From contig JAVHZZ010000003.1 of assembly GCA_036250195.1 (NCBI GenBank), positions 340,075,375-340,139,374 of the forward strand: DNA of 64,000 nucleotides. The letters run 5' to 3'. Every line of letters starts with the position of its first letter. The stretch's first letter is position 1. Below the pieces are notes generated by a model. The model was not told where the DNA came from and searched no databases. It saw only the letters and a program-made list of their open reading frames with translations. The stretch comes from Mixophyes australis. Its lineage: Eukaryota > Chordata > Amphibia > Anura > Limnodynastidae. This document shows positions 24,098-35,968 of the stretch, piece after piece. The translations under genes and the position numbers were made by a program.

Positions 24098-24384
24098 CTA
24101 AAACGTCAGACGATTACGTCTGTAACCTGTAACAATGAAAAATAACAGCTTATTAAGTTAAAGATTCACTTTTTCATGGTAGACAGAATTTGTTGAGGAA
24201 ATCTTGTACAACACTGGTCTAGACTGTAATTTATACATTAGCAGGAATATATATATTTACCTCTCCTTGTGCCTTTAGTAACGGTCACATGCTTCTTCTG
24301 CCTTGTGTACCGTCTCCTCTTCCGGGAAGTCACTGCTCGAGTTTTGGGCAGCTGGCCCTTCTTTTGTTTTCTTTGATAGGCCAT
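24098..24384 (-). CDS. protamine-like small basic protein, two exons
   Basis: Minus strand; coding exons 24,384-24,261 and 24,126-24,098. Exon 1 starts at ATG in good context (ACAATGG), encodes MAYQRKQKKGQLPKTRAVTS and continues RKRRRYTRQKKHVTVTKGTR. It ends at GAG|GTAAAT, and the intron closes with TTCATTGTTACAG. The joined frame finishes GYRRNRLTF and stops. The product is 50 residues with 12 Arg, 8 Lys and 1 His, no Cys and no acidic residue. Small size, extreme basicity, a single intron, a TATA box and a CRE-like site resemble sperm nuclear basic protein (protamine) genes. Such proteins replace histones on spermatid DNA. Identity is inferred from composition and gene layout, not from a recognised family sequence. 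A basic peptide unrelated to sperm, or a decayed gene, remains possible. Confidence 0.55.
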
Positions 24385-24443
24385 TGTAGTGGCCAATTTG
24401 CCTTCAGCCAGGAGCAGATGACTTGTGGGCTCCCAGCCCCCAC

Positions 24444-24473
24444 TTTTATACCCTGGGACTACTTATGATGTCA
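24444..24473 (-). promoter_or_regulatory. TATA box and CRE-like site of the basic-protein gene
   Basis: On the minus strand TGACATCA (24,473-24,466, one base from the CRE consensus TGACGTCA) precedes TATAAAA (24,450-24,444) by about 15 bp. The ATG lies 60 nt after the TATA box, predicting a short leader of about 30 nt. A CRE a few tens of bases upstream of a TATA box is the usual arrangement in CREM-driven spermatid genes. Confidence 0.6.
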
Positions 24474-24484
24474 TATGGGTGGGG

Positions 24485-25190
24485 TTTGGGTGTGGTCTGG
24501 CCAATTTTTGTGACATTGTCAATTTGTCATATGGGTGTGGCCAATTAACCAGTCATAAGGGTCACACTAAACATTAACATCTGCGTTCACAGCAACAATA
24601 AAACAGGTGACTGAAATATATGTTCCAGGAGAAGAAAGAAGCAAGCTTTATATTTGGTTTGTAAACACAATCACATATGTTTGGAAACGGTGTGAAAAAC
24701 AGCTCAAACAGACCTACACGTAGTGGGAGGGTTATTAAGTACAACCAGGGTTTCCAGCTGTCAGTAAATGTATTGACACTAAAATAACTGAATTTGCTAC
24801 CAGTCAATAACAAAAGTAAATGTCAGAATAAAAACAGACCATGAGATGAAAATAAATTGATCACAATAATTTCTTACAGGTGATTATGCTTAATCATTAG
24901 TCTTCTCTTAATCCAGAAAACCATATCCATATGTATTGATAATGGAAGGACTCTTTTTGTATGTGACATAACACAAATCAAAGTAAAAACATATTATTTA
25001 GTACCTGATGACAGCTGGATAAAAACATCACAACGGAGCCAAGCTTCAAATGTGCATATATTCTCCATTCAATGTGTGGATGTACATGTACCTTCGCTTG
25101 ATGAAATACAGGCATGTAGAGTAAGTACTCCTCTGTGAAGTGAGGTGGTAAGATGCCAACGACTTGCCTCCATAGCCTGCGGGTTCGCTG
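24485..25190. other. non-coding upstream flank
   Basis: It contains a short repeated GTCATATGGGTG motif (24,470 and 24,527) just upstream of the CRE-like site, then AT-rich DNA without recognisable genes. Confidence 0.5.
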
Positions 25191-25244
25191 AGTAACCATC
25201 ACTGGGTATAGGATCCCCACTACCCTCGTTATTGTAGCACGCAA

Positions 25245-25600
25245 TGCTACATTGTACATTGAGCTGGACAACATCAAATGTCTTCTCAAAAACATTAAAC
25301 AGATAGAGATAAATGGGATCATCATAGATTTACCCACCAGTCGTCACCTACCCACTCAATCCGATGCCGAAAAGCACTATAGGGTCAAAGTTTTCTATGT
25401 AGCTGTAGACTCCAATCTCTCTGGTTTCCAGCATCCATTTACTTCATTGGAAGTAATTTGTGACTTGTTTAAGTTTCTTTAGGAGTTCAACAAAATGAGT
25501 ATTGAAGACCTGTGCTCCACAGCTGAAAACTTTCAGCAACAATACAAGAAAGATATTTCCCAAGATTTCAGTGACACACTCACTTTCTTGAAGTGAATTT
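25245..25600 (+). pseudogene. hAT (ZMYM1-like) transposase remnant
   Basis: YRVKVFYVAVDSNLSGFQHPF followed by a stop, and then MSIEDLCSTAENFQQQYKKD, match the mid-to-C-terminal part of ZMYM1-like hAT proteins (usual V.VFY..iD.....l..RF). At least one stop lies in frame. It may be the same family as the remnant at 11.6 kb, of which it represents the part just upstream. Confidence 0.6.
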
Positions 25601-25769
25601 ATAGTAGGCATGGGGCACTTTAGACAGGGGGGGGCCCTAAGGTGTACTATGGCTATATAAATAAGGTGTATATGGCTATAATTTTAGACATATACACAGA
25701 CAATACTGTGTGCACTACTGTTAGGTGCAGGCAGCTCTGCCTTCACCAGCAGTACACTGTGAAGCTGGA

Positions 25770-26300
25770 CATACCTCCCAACTGTCCTTGTAGTTGGACC
25801 AAATCCTGACTAAGCGAGACAGTCACCCAAATTTGTGACTGCCCCACCAGATTCAGGACAGTTGTCAGACCGTCCTGCTCTCTCCTACCTGTTCTTGTCA
25901 CTTTCATCACCTGTGGCTGCTGGTGTCTTACACTCAGTTGTTGCTTGTGTAGATCCTGGAATATTCGTGTAAATCTAAAACTGCCCTGGCATTAAATCAA
26001 TAGCACCCACATTTAATAAGTAGGCCTCCCTCCCTGCAAATAGGCCTGAATATAAAATTAATAGTATAGAAATTTAATAATAGAACTGTTTCTCCCAACT
26101 AGCCCTGACATTGAATAGCATACACATTTAATAAAAAAAAACTATTTCCCACCCCACAAAACAGCCCAGCAATAAATTAATAGCATTTACATGTACAAAT
26201 AAACCCATTTCACACAACCATTGCTGACAATTAATATTTTATATTGACGTTTAATAAATTAGTCCTCCTCCCCAAATTGAATAATAAATTAATAGTCCCG
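25770..26300 (+). repeat. interspersed repeat family R1, copy 2
   Basis: Similar to 120-640 on the same strand, sharing CTACCTGTTCTTGTCACTTT and the TTTAATAA/C-rich alternation. This copy begins with CATACCTCCCAACTGTCC, which may be the true 5' part of the family. Confidence 0.65.
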
Positions 26301-26827
26301 AAACATGCACATGCGCAGCAGCTTCTCTCCTTCCAGCCGGCGGCGGGAAGCCCTCAGAGAGAGGGGGCCCGGGGCACGTGCCCCCCCCCTTAATCCGGCC
26401 ATGGTTGCAGGTTCATTGATTGCCCAGGATTGAGTGTCCCTGTAAGGTAGATATGTGCGCCTGGGGTGCTGTTTGGCTAACCACCCCTGTTTGTGGATAT
26501 CCTATGGTTAAATGCCGGGATATAATGGTTGCCTGGCCTATGTCGTAGTGACTGCTCTTTTTTGCACCACAATATTGGTTTACAAAATAAACTCCTTTTA
26601 TTATTGCCACAATCGGGGGAGGGCTGGCACATTTAGCCTGAGGGACAAGACTCAACTCAGCAGCCCATTAGGAACATTTTAAAGGGAAAAAAACTGAAGG
26701 CGGCCCAGTGACCCAGCCCAAGGTAGCCCACTAAGTGATTACCCTGAGGGGCAGATGCCCCCCTGCCCTCCAGCCAAGTCTGCCCCTGGCCACAATTAAG
26801 TCTTGTGTCAATTATTCAAAGAAGTTA
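26301..26827. other. non-coding; part is a repeat shared (inverted) with 51.7 kb
   Basis: 26,300-26,402 is GC-rich and MITE-end-like (GCACGTGCCCCCCC). 26,690-26,790, with GGCCCAGTGACCCAGCC and GGGGCAGATGCCCCCCTG, is the reverse complement of a segment at 51,690-51,785, showing a dispersed family. Confidence 0.55.
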
Positions 26828-26829
26828 AA

Positions 26830-26863
<34 letters not shown>
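26828..26863. repeat. (ATT)n microsatellite, LINE 3' tail
   Basis: A perfect run of ATT at the 3' end of the L2-type LINE. Confidence 0.95.
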
Positions 26864-26866
<3 letters not shown>

Positions 26867-28712
26867 TTTTATTTATAGGGCACCACAATGTGTCCTTAGC
26901 GCCGTACAGGGACAAACAATATCACAGTACAAGGTGAGACAGCACGGTACAATTAATAAGCACAGTAACTCAGGAGCTCAAAGCACAGCTAGAGAGAGAG
27001 GCAGGGAGGGTGGGAGAAAGGGATAATCCGCATACACTGGTAGCCTGAGCACAAGAGGGAAGGAGCAGATGACAGGTAAGGGCCACAGAGGGGTGTAGAG
27101 AAAAGCGAGAGGGGTCGAAGGGCAGAAGGTCCTCGAGAGGAGGGCTGAGTAGCTGGAGAGCAGAGTTAGAAGTGGTGGAAACAGGAGGAGAGATGGCCCT
27201 GCTCAAAAGAGCGTACAATCTAAGGGGAGGGGTAGACAGACAGAGAGACACAAAGGTGAGAGGGAGAGAAGGGGGGAACGGAGGCTGAAACAAGTAAGTG
27301 GAAGGAAGGGGGGAGAGGTAGACGACAAGGTGGGTAGTTAAGCGGGAAACTGGAAGGCTTTTAAGAAAAGGTGGGTTTTTAAAGCCCATTTGAAACTGGA
27401 CAGATTGGGGGATGTTCTGATGGAGCGAGGGAGCTTGTTCCAGCGGAGGGGGTCAGCGCGGGAGAAGTCTTGGATACGCTCTTTAGAAGAGGTAATCAGG
27501 GGGGAAGAGAGGCGACGGTCGTTGGCCGAGCGTAGAGGGCGGGATGGAGCGTGAATAGAGATGAGGTTGGAGATGTAGGGAGCAGTGGAGTTGGCGAGGG
27601 CCTTGTATGTGGGTGTGAGGAGCTTGAACAGGATTCTGTAGGTGAAGGGGAGCCAGTGCAGGGTTTAGCAGAGGGGGAAGACAGAAGAGGAGCGGCGAGA
27701 AAGGAGCATGAGCCTAGCGGCTGCGTTACGTACAGATCGAAGGTGAGCGAGATGAGAGTGGGGGAGGCCAGTAAGGAGGAGGTTGCAGTAGTCCAAGCGG
27801 GAGATAATCAGAGAGTGGATAAGAGATTTGGTGGCATCTTGGGAGAGGAAGGGCCGAATGCGTGCAATGTTGCGTAGCTGAAAGCGGCAGAATTTGGCAA
27901 GAGAGAGAATGTGAGGGGCAAAAGAGAGAGAGGAGTCGAGGATGACACAGAGGCAGCGAAGTTGGGGAACAGGGAAGATAGAGGAGTTGTCGACAGTGAT
28001 AGAGAGGTCGGAAGTGGAGGAGGTTTGAGAGGGAGGAAAGACAATGAGTTTGGTTTTAGCAAGATTGACTTTAAGAAATCTAGAGGACATTCTGGAAGAG
28101 ATGGCAGAGAGGCAGGCGGACACCCTAGAGAGGAGGGAGGTAGAGAGATCAGGAGATGATAGGTAGAGTTGAGTGTCGTCAGCATAAAGCTGGTACTTGA
28201 GGCTGAAGGTTCTGATGATTTCACCCAGGGAAGAGGTGTATAGTGAAAAGAGTAAGGGTTTAAGAACAGAGTCCTGTAGGATCCCAACTGAAAGGGCGGA
28301 AGGGGGGGAGCGAGACCCAGAGGTGGTTACAGAGAAGGAACGGTCGGCAAGGTAAGAGGTGAAACAGGACAGGACGGAGCCAGAGAGGCCAATGGACTGG
28401 AGGGTGTGGAGCAGGAGGGGGTGGTAAATGGTGTCAAAGGCCGCTGAGAGATCCAGGAGAATGAGAAGGGAGAAGTGGCCCCTGTCTTTAGCAGAGAGGA
28501 GGTCGTTGGTAGCTTTAGCCAGGGCAGTTTCAGTGGAGTGGAGGGGGCGGAAACCAGACTGGAGAGGATCAAGGAGGGAGTGTTCAGAAAGGTAAGTGGT
28601 GAGGCGGTTGCAGACGAGCCTCTCAAGTATTTTGGAGGCAAAGGGGAGAAGAGAAATGGGGCGATAGTTAGAGAGAGAAGTGGGGTCAAAATAAGTTATT
28701 AAGAGGTTTAAG
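26828..28712 (-). mobile_element. 5'-truncated L2/CR1-type LINE
   Basis: Minus strand. The frame, with shifts, reads [17 protein letters not shown] near 28,680, [38 protein letters not shown] near 28,445, and [15 protein letters not shown] near 28,175, where YADD (28,186-28,175) is the RT catalytic box. Then [16 protein letters not shown] follows, and the thumb and C-terminal part down to about 26,970. The 3' end carries an (AAT)n tail (26,828-26,863), as L2 elements do. The GxPQGSVLGPLLF box reads [13 protein letters not shown], so it is mutated. No endonuclease domain is present, and frameshifts make it inactive. Confidence 0.85.
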
Positions 28713-28724
28713 TGCAGCGAGGGA

Positions 28725-31700
28725 TATCAGCCATTACGCATTTTAATAACAAAATTAGTCTCCAGTAAGAACAATTGCAGGATCATCCACCAATAATGCT
28801 GTAGATTGAAAACAAGATTGAATTTGCCCTTTGATAGAACTGGGCAATGAATCAAGATAACTCTATCAAAGTCAGAAGAAACTTTTGGTCCGCTTTTCTT
28901 TAAGCAGAGAAGATTCAATCCAGTCCATCCAAAAAATATAAAACAATTTAATTTTAAATATAGCCAGACTTGTTGGGGGCTCTTGAATCTACATCTGCAA
29001 AATTATTTTCCTAGCAGTGACTGATACAAATCATTAACAAGAGAATGTCTTAAGGATTGCATCTATAGAAATGTGAGGAAAGACATTTAACCAATGGGAT
29101 AATCCCGAGCATATCTTAACAAAGTCAAAAGAGCTTCTCAAAAGTTTATAATGTATTGAGATAGCTTTTCTACCAGAAAGGGGCCTATCCAACAGCAAAT
29201 CAAGGTCATTGCTCCAATCAACGGGATGTAAAAATTCCAATTTAGTATTTACGTAGTATCGGGTCTGCAAAATCACAAACAGGTGCGTATGTGGGAGCTT
29301 AAATTTATCCAAAACCTGAGGTATTGTAAAGGACAACTGTGAAGGAACATTGACCAATCCTTTACCACAGTTGATACTCCGTATATACCAAAAATTAAAA
29401 GGATACAATGCATGACCAGATTGAAAACCTGGGTTATGTAGAAAAGAGAGTAATAACTATTAAAAAGAAACTTATGATGAATAAAATGACAAACGTTCCA
29501 AACTGTCACCAGAACTGAATTATCCACTATTTCTTTAGGAATTTTTTGTTTATGAAAATGGAGAAAAGCAGTCAAGCACGCACCCGACAAGAACAAATGT
29601 TCTAAATCATAATTTGCATATATATAACCAGCATGCAGCCAAGCTCTAACAAACCGCAAGGGTCCTCCATGACTATATCATTTCTAAATTAGGAAATGAA
29701 TACCTTCATCAGATGTACTCTGCTGAAGCCTAAAGAGACCTATTCTAGGTCTATTAAATTGCAATACATTGAATACATTTTCTAAATTCTCTATTGAGAG
29801 TCTTTTGATCTGATGGTGATATTAATATAGGCAGCATTTGTAGTGGATATAAAATTTTAGGGTGTAGCATTATTTTAGGTTGTCTCAAAATAGATAATAG
29901 TGTTAAATGTTTCCAACTAACGATTTTATCGACTGCCACTTTGACAACTCTTCTCATATTTATGGAATATAAATCATGTATATTGTTTGGCAGTTGGATA
30001 CCAAGTTATATGAGAGACCTAGTAGCCCAAAACAGGGAGTGATATACTCCATGGTGGATTGGTCTCTGATCCCAAGGACGCCGCAACTGACTTTGATTCA
30101 TTAATCAAAAATCCTGACACCATGCTATAGTCTCCAATTATTTGAAATAGTAGCAACAAAGTTAGATGATCAGATAAAAACAGTAGTAGATCATATGCAA
30201 ATGCAACCAGTCTAATTTACAGAGTGCCTATCCTTATCCCCAATAGTTTAGGATGAGATTTTAGAATGAAAAAGAAAGAATCTAACGTCAAACTGACAAA
30301 AGTGGTGAAAGAGGGTAACCCTGCCTCATACCCCTTGCCATAGTTATTGGGGAACTAAGCTGTACATTAATGAAAAGAGAAGTTATCGGATTAGTATAGA
30401 GAAATCTAATAATTTGTAAAATTCTTGTCCAAACACCCTTGTCTCCAATACCAGATGAAGATGTTACCATATCGAAGGGCTTTTTGGCATTGAGACTTAA
30501 TATAATAGCTGAATTATTTTTTTTCATAACAGTTGCTGCCATAATTCCCGCTACAGCAGTCCTAACCCCTTTTAATGAGTGCCTATTATGGGTAAAGCCC
30601 ATTTGATGCGAAGTGAGCAGATCCGGCATGATAAATTGTAGCCTATTTGCTAGAACCTTAGCCAAGATTTTAATATCTAAATTTAGCAGGGTAATAGGCC
30701 TATAAGAAGAAAGGAAATCTGGACTAAAGATAGTATGCGCTTCATTAAACCTTGGATAAGGTAAATGCTCCTTTGTTATGAGCCACAGCAGCTCATTGTT
30801 TACTTGCTGACCCCATCCCGGCTGTCGGCATGATTACCGGGACGTCCCTTCTGGTATTGTTGTCCCGGCCATCACCGAGGCAACGGTCGAGGCACTCTTT
30901 TCATTCTGCAATGTGTCCCGGCAGGTGCGCACAGCCAGGTGCGTGCTGATTTGGGCATCATTAATTAGCAGTCCCTGGGGCTAATCATCACACTGTGGAT
31001 TCCTGATTGGAAACCTTGAGTATATAAGGGCTTAGCCTCCCTGCCAGTCATAGCGTCCTGTGTGCCGCACATTTTGCTTACCAGCTTTTGTTCCAGTGGA
31101 CGCTCTATTATCATTGATCTGATTACCCGTTGTGACCCTTGCCTTGCTTTTGGACCTTACTTGAACTCTGTGTGCCTCTAACCTCTGCCTGCCTTTTGAA
31201 ATACTTGTGTTTGTAACCTGCCCTGATCTCTGGCCTGTCCCTTGGCTATACTGCTCGCTACTGACCTGCGAACTTTGGACTGTATGTGGTACCTGCCTTC
31301 AGAATTCCAGTTACCCTCCACCTTGCGCTACGGTTAGCACTGGTAAGCTTTTACTACTCTGGAGTTAAGTCCAGGGGGCATCTGATTACCTCCGAACATA
31401 ATCAGTTATACGGGAAAGACGGCTACTATTAGTGAATTGTCTAGTTATAAAAGTTTATCTAAATAATAGCTAGCCATAACATACTTATGCACTTTTTGAT
31501 AGAGAGAAGTCAGTAAAGGGACCAAATTATATCTTAGCAACTTCTAGTACTCCCCATTACAAACATCAGGGCCAGGTGACTTATTGGAGGCCAAGCTTTT
31601 AAATACCCCCTCCAGAATCCAACATTTCTCCCTGTGCACTATTAAGTTTAGGGAGATTTGTGTCCTCAATGATCTTATGATGTAGTGCTAGGTCAGCCGG

Positions 31701-32200
31701 ACGTGCTCTATAAAGATCTTCATAATATGTCTGAAACTGAGCTAGTACATCCAAGGTGGCAAAAAAACGAGTATCAGTAATCGAATCCTTATAAATAAGG
31801 AAATGATTGCGACTTCTTTGTGTTTTAGTCATATTAGCCAACAATTTGACAGTTTTATTCCCCCACATATACAATTTGTTTCTGGTATAGTCAACACTGG
31901 CCTGGGAATTAGATAATAGAAAACTTTCAAGAAGTTGTTTAGCCAAGTCTTATATAAATAAATTGGCCGTAGAAGGACAAGAAGTATAAGCTTCAAAAGC
32001 AAGTTTCATAGTTTTGTAATCAATCCTTGACATGGTATTATGAACCCAAGAGTGAAAGGTGTTTTACTTGTATAGATGAAAGGATTCTGTTTTTGTCTGC
32101 TAAATAATTTTTTCATGGTATGAAACTACTGAATGATCTGCCCAAGAGGTCAATATCCTAGGCTTAAAATGTGTAAGGTTATGTTTATTAGATATATTCT
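28725..32200 (-). mobile_element. Tx1/L1-type LINE, ORF2 remnant with an LTR-like insertion
   Basis: Minus strand, from end of endonuclease to C-terminus. ILTSWADHSVVSY near 32,145 is the end of the endonuclease. Then KSPGPDV near 31,580, PDFLSSYRPITLLNLDIK near 30,715, ILSLNAKKPFDMV near 30,505, GMRQGYPLSPLL near 30,330, and AYDLLLFLSDH near 30,210 in the YADD position. The W-K-H-L..PKILY.LQ.LPI stretch lies near 29,880, followed by the L1 C-terminal region to about 29,030. Frameshifts and stops are scattered and the second catalytic Asp is lost. An unrelated block at about 30,774-31,405 splits the RT domain. Confidence 0.8.
30774..31405 (+). mobile_element. LTR-like insertion in the L1 element
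   Basis: This block interrupts the L1 reading between its KSPGPD and PDFLSSYRP blocks. It starts TGTTATGAGCC, may end CATAATCA, and contains TATATAAGGGC near 31,021, like a promoter. It has no coding capacity, so a solo LTR is the simplest reading. Boundaries are approximate and I could not find a clear target duplication. Confidence 0.45.
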
Positions 32201-32711
32201 AATCCTTAGTTTTCTTATTCCCCTGTTACAGTGTGCTTTTGTCAAATACAATGGTGTCAAGAATTATTTTGTATGTTATTCCCAAATGATGATTTCATAT
32301 GTTTTGGATATCCTTTCTGGGTGCATACAATCTACAGTGCGATATGTGTTTCTGTTGGTTGGACTAACAGGATGATTTCTACTATAAAATCCCTAGATTT
32401 GAGTATAGGAAGGAAGGCTTTTTTTATGTAATCATGATTTTGGCATTATCGCCCACATTTTTATCTGATATGGGCTTGTTTTCTACCGTCATATACCTAG
32501 ATTTCTCAGTTGTTGACACACACCATTACTTCCAATTTGATAACTGCAGAAGATTTTAATACAATTGATAACCTGAAAATAAATAACTCAAATCACTTGC
32601 CCATTCCTTTTGGTTCCAATTGGAATAGTGTACATTTATTGAAAACACATCATGCTTTGTCAGATGCTTAGAGATTACATAACCTTTTGGATAAATCTTA
32701 AATTGTCTCTT
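32201..32711. other. non-coding
   Basis: AT-rich; may include the endonuclease part of the L1 element, but no motif is readable. Confidence 0.45.
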
Positions 32712-33525
32712 TAGGTTCATTGTCTGGGGAAGGAGGCAGGATCGTTGTCTGAGGAAGGAGGCAGGATCGTTGTCTGAGGAAAGAGGCAGAATCGTTGTCT
32801 GAGGAAGGAGGCAGGATCATTGTCTGAGGAAAGAGGCAGGATCATTGTCTGAGGAAGGAGGCAGGATCATTGTCTGAGGAAAGAGGCAGATTCTTTGTCT
32901 GAGGAAGGAGGTAGGATCTTTGTCTGAGGAAGGAAGCAAGACCTTTGCCTGAGGAAAGAGGAAGGATCTTTGTCTGATGAAGGAGGCAGGATCTTTGTCT
33001 GAGGAAGGAAGCAAGACCTTTGCCTGAGGAAAGAGGAAGGATCTTTGTCTGAAGAAGGAGGCAGGATCTTTGTCTGATAAAGGAGGCAGGATCATTGTCA
33101 GAGGAAGGAGGCAGGATCTTTGTCTGAGGAAGGAGGAAGGATCTTTGTCTGAGGAAGGAGGCAGGATCTTTGTCTGATGAAGGAGTCAGGATCTTTGTCT
33201 GATGAAGGAGGCAGGATCTTTGTCTGACGAAGGAGGCAGGATCTTTGTCTGAGGAAGGAGGCAGGATCTTTGTCTGACGAAGGAGGCAGGATCTTTGTCT
33301 GACGAAGGAGGCAGGATCTTTGTCTGACGAAGGAGGCAGGATCTTTGTCTGAGGAAAAAGGCAGGAGCAGTGTCTGAGGAAAGCAGCAGATTATTTGCCT
33401 GAGGAAGGAGGCAGGATCTTTGTCTGAAGAAAGAGCCAAGTTCTTTATCTGAGGAAGGAGGCATGATCTTTGCATGAGGAAAGAGGCAGGTTCTTTGTCT
33501 GAGGAAAGAGGCAGTTGTGGCCTAC
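32712..33525. repeat. 25-bp minisatellite (~32 copies)
   Basis: Unit GAGGAAGGAGGCAGGATCTT followed by TGTCT. The central units (about 33,060-33,360) are the most uniform and the edges are diverged, including GCAAGACCTTTGCC variants that occur twice. Because 25 is not a multiple of 3, each strand frame reads a 25-residue repeat; these are not genes. Confidence 0.95.
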
Positions 33526-34211
33526 AAAACGTAACAAAGAATACTGCAGCCTGTTTCATCAATTTCTGCAAATACCAGATACTAAGGGGGCTACTTATCA
33601 AATAAGGAAATGCCTTAAACCCAGTAAAATCCGGAGTTTTCACCAGATTTACAGCTTCTCCCTATTACAAAAAAACCCTCCCTCTGGATGATAGCTTTCT
33701 ATGGCTACAGCCGCAGATCGCAATCAGTGCAAAGCATGAGGAGGCCAATTTAACATGGACAGTAGTGGTATTTGTCTACCGCCATCTTTCTTGTGGTTAC
33801 ACAAAAAAAAAAATGCTTTATTAGGTAAATGGTATGCAGTGATAGAAAATCATCTGCCTCTTTCTCATCACTTTAATACATTTTCTTATGTAAGCCTACA
33901 AGCATAAACAATTTATGGTTAAATAAATTACTTGCAAAATGAATTTACTTATTTCACACACATGCAATGTTGCGCAGGAATAACTATATCATGCCACGAA
34001 GCAGGATGTGGGGGCTTTTGTGTTGCACCTCTCTTTGTTTTTAAAATCAATTTTTCAGTATAATGTCCCTATATGAACTTTTCAGAGCTCAGTTGTGCAG
34101 ATTTAATAAGAAAACATGCCACTCTGTAACTGACTTGTATATATTGCATGTTTATTTTGGATGACATTTGGATTAAACAGCTGGATTGTTTGGCATGTTA
34201 ATAATAATATT
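33526..34211. other. non-coding left flank of the giant element
   Basis: AT-rich, no gene. It ends in TTAATAATAATATT, where the last ATT is the presumed target duplication. Confidence 0.6.
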
Positions 34212-34252
34212 GGGCCCGATTCATCAAAATTCGCAAACGCATACGCATCTGC
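34212..34252 (+). repeat. left terminal inverted repeat of the giant element
   Basis: Begins GGGCCCGATTCATCAAAATT and ends with ACGCATACGCATCTGC. It is identical over 41 bases to the reverse complement of 50,022-50,062. The inner part is rich in CGCA/ACGC motifs. Confidence 0.95.
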
Positions 34253-35968
34253 GTTGCATACTTTGAGCGACGTAAACCGAAATAAGCACCTCAAACAGCA
34301 AAAACACACCCCCATGTGGTCTAAGGGACGGAAATAAGCAGCGCAAACGTTAGAAAACACACCCACCTGCGGATCTTTAAACATGCTACACGCATAAGCG
34401 ACGGCTCTCAACTGATTGACGACAAGCCAAGCAATGCAAACCTCACGCCCACTGTGGGAGGGACCCAACAGTTTGTTTACACACAACACAACATAAATGC
34501 CTGGGGCTTATTTTTACGACATAGCTCTCTACTCATTAATCACTGACAAATAGCAATGATGTGCAACACTCTGGACGGTTGTTTTTCCTTTGCTACTAAT
34601 TAACCTAATACACACTTGTCAAAAACACATTGCTCACGATCTGTGTTTAGGATTTCTTCGATTTCAAGTCGCCGTATAGTATGCAAAATGCATGCACACG
34701 GCTACATTAAAAACACATGAATAACGAATGTATTAAAATGTATGTGGTGTGAATACATCTTTGCCTTTTCAGCAAAATGAATGCATAGCATACTCTTCCA
34801 TAAAGGATACACACAAGAGTGTATATACAACCTCCACACAGAGGAAGGTTTTCTGTCTGGATTACAACTCAGGAATGACTGTATGCAAATGGGGACAGCT
34901 ACCCGCTACCCCAACCTGAGACATGAAAATACACAGACAACACCAACAATACAGCATGCGTGCTACACAGACACCTCACACTTAATACTACTCTTCATTA
35001 TTCACACAAATTTCTCACAAAATACCTATCTCACAGGTAGCTCACTGGTTAGCACTTTGGACTCACAACACAGCAGACATGAGTTCAAATACTGAGCATA
35101 CCCATAACTAATGTGTGGACTGGAATCATTATCCTAACAAGAAATGGGACACAATGTTTTTTATTTTTATTTTGCATTTGTTATACACGCTCAACCATAT
35201 TGTAAAATATGCCCTCAGATTTATACTGTATTGAAAGTAAATATTTATTTGGAGGGAAAATCCAAGAAGCCTCACGGGCTATACTTCACATGCACAGTAT
35301 TAGGTGCATGCTGACATTGAGTATTCTAAATGGACTAAGGGGGGGGGGGGGGGTGTTGTAGGTGACAGCTTCCTTGGAGGTAAATGCAACATTGTCAGCA
35401 AATAGACTTTCATCTGGATCCATGGCGTACACGTTATGTCATGTACTCAGCTGTATCCAAACAGGCCGCTCTCCACACTCCAGTACGATGGTCCTTTGCC
35501 TCGCTTGCACTTCTGCCTTACACCACTGACGCCACTTCTGGGTACACTTTCGAGGCTCTCTTCAATGTGTCACTGTTACTTGAATGTAACCTTGGACTAT
35601 CACTACAATGACATATGTATTTGGGGGAATTGGTAACTAGCTAGAGCGTTTGACATTTTTGGATTTTATCTTGCACACAGGGCCTACAGAGGCAATACCT
35701 CTTATAGGGGTGGCTTGTTCGTGGAGGGCACATGTTACTTTTGGATTACATGCAAATAGCTAAAGAAATCCTTTTGTGTTTTACAAATGATGTTATACGC
35801 AAAACATCTTTCTTCATTACTCTTTTCGGACTATTCAATATATCCACATGTTGTGTAATGAGATGAATAAAGACACACACACCAAGGTTTGTTTTTTTAT
35901 AAAGTTATATATTTTTAAAACACAACAATCTTTTCAAACTATTTACATATACATCAATAAATAAAATA
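34253..35968. other. left subterminal region of the giant element
   Basis: Non-coding, with CGTAAGC/ACGCATA-type subterminal motifs to about 34,400, a tRNA-like SINE head at 35,030-35,095, a (G)n run at about 35,339-35,353 and a plus-strand AATAAA near 35,864. No transposase reading was found on either strand. Confidence 0.5.
35030..35095 (+). repeat. tRNA-derived SINE head
   Basis: Box A-like TAGCTCACTGGTTAGCAC and box B-like GAGTTCAAATAC are spaced as in RNA polymerase III promoters of tRNA-derived SINEs. Confidence 0.5.

Noticed and set aside
33098..33643. 181-codon minus-strand frame
   Set aside because: Lies in the 25-bp minisatellite and has no unique protein sequence.
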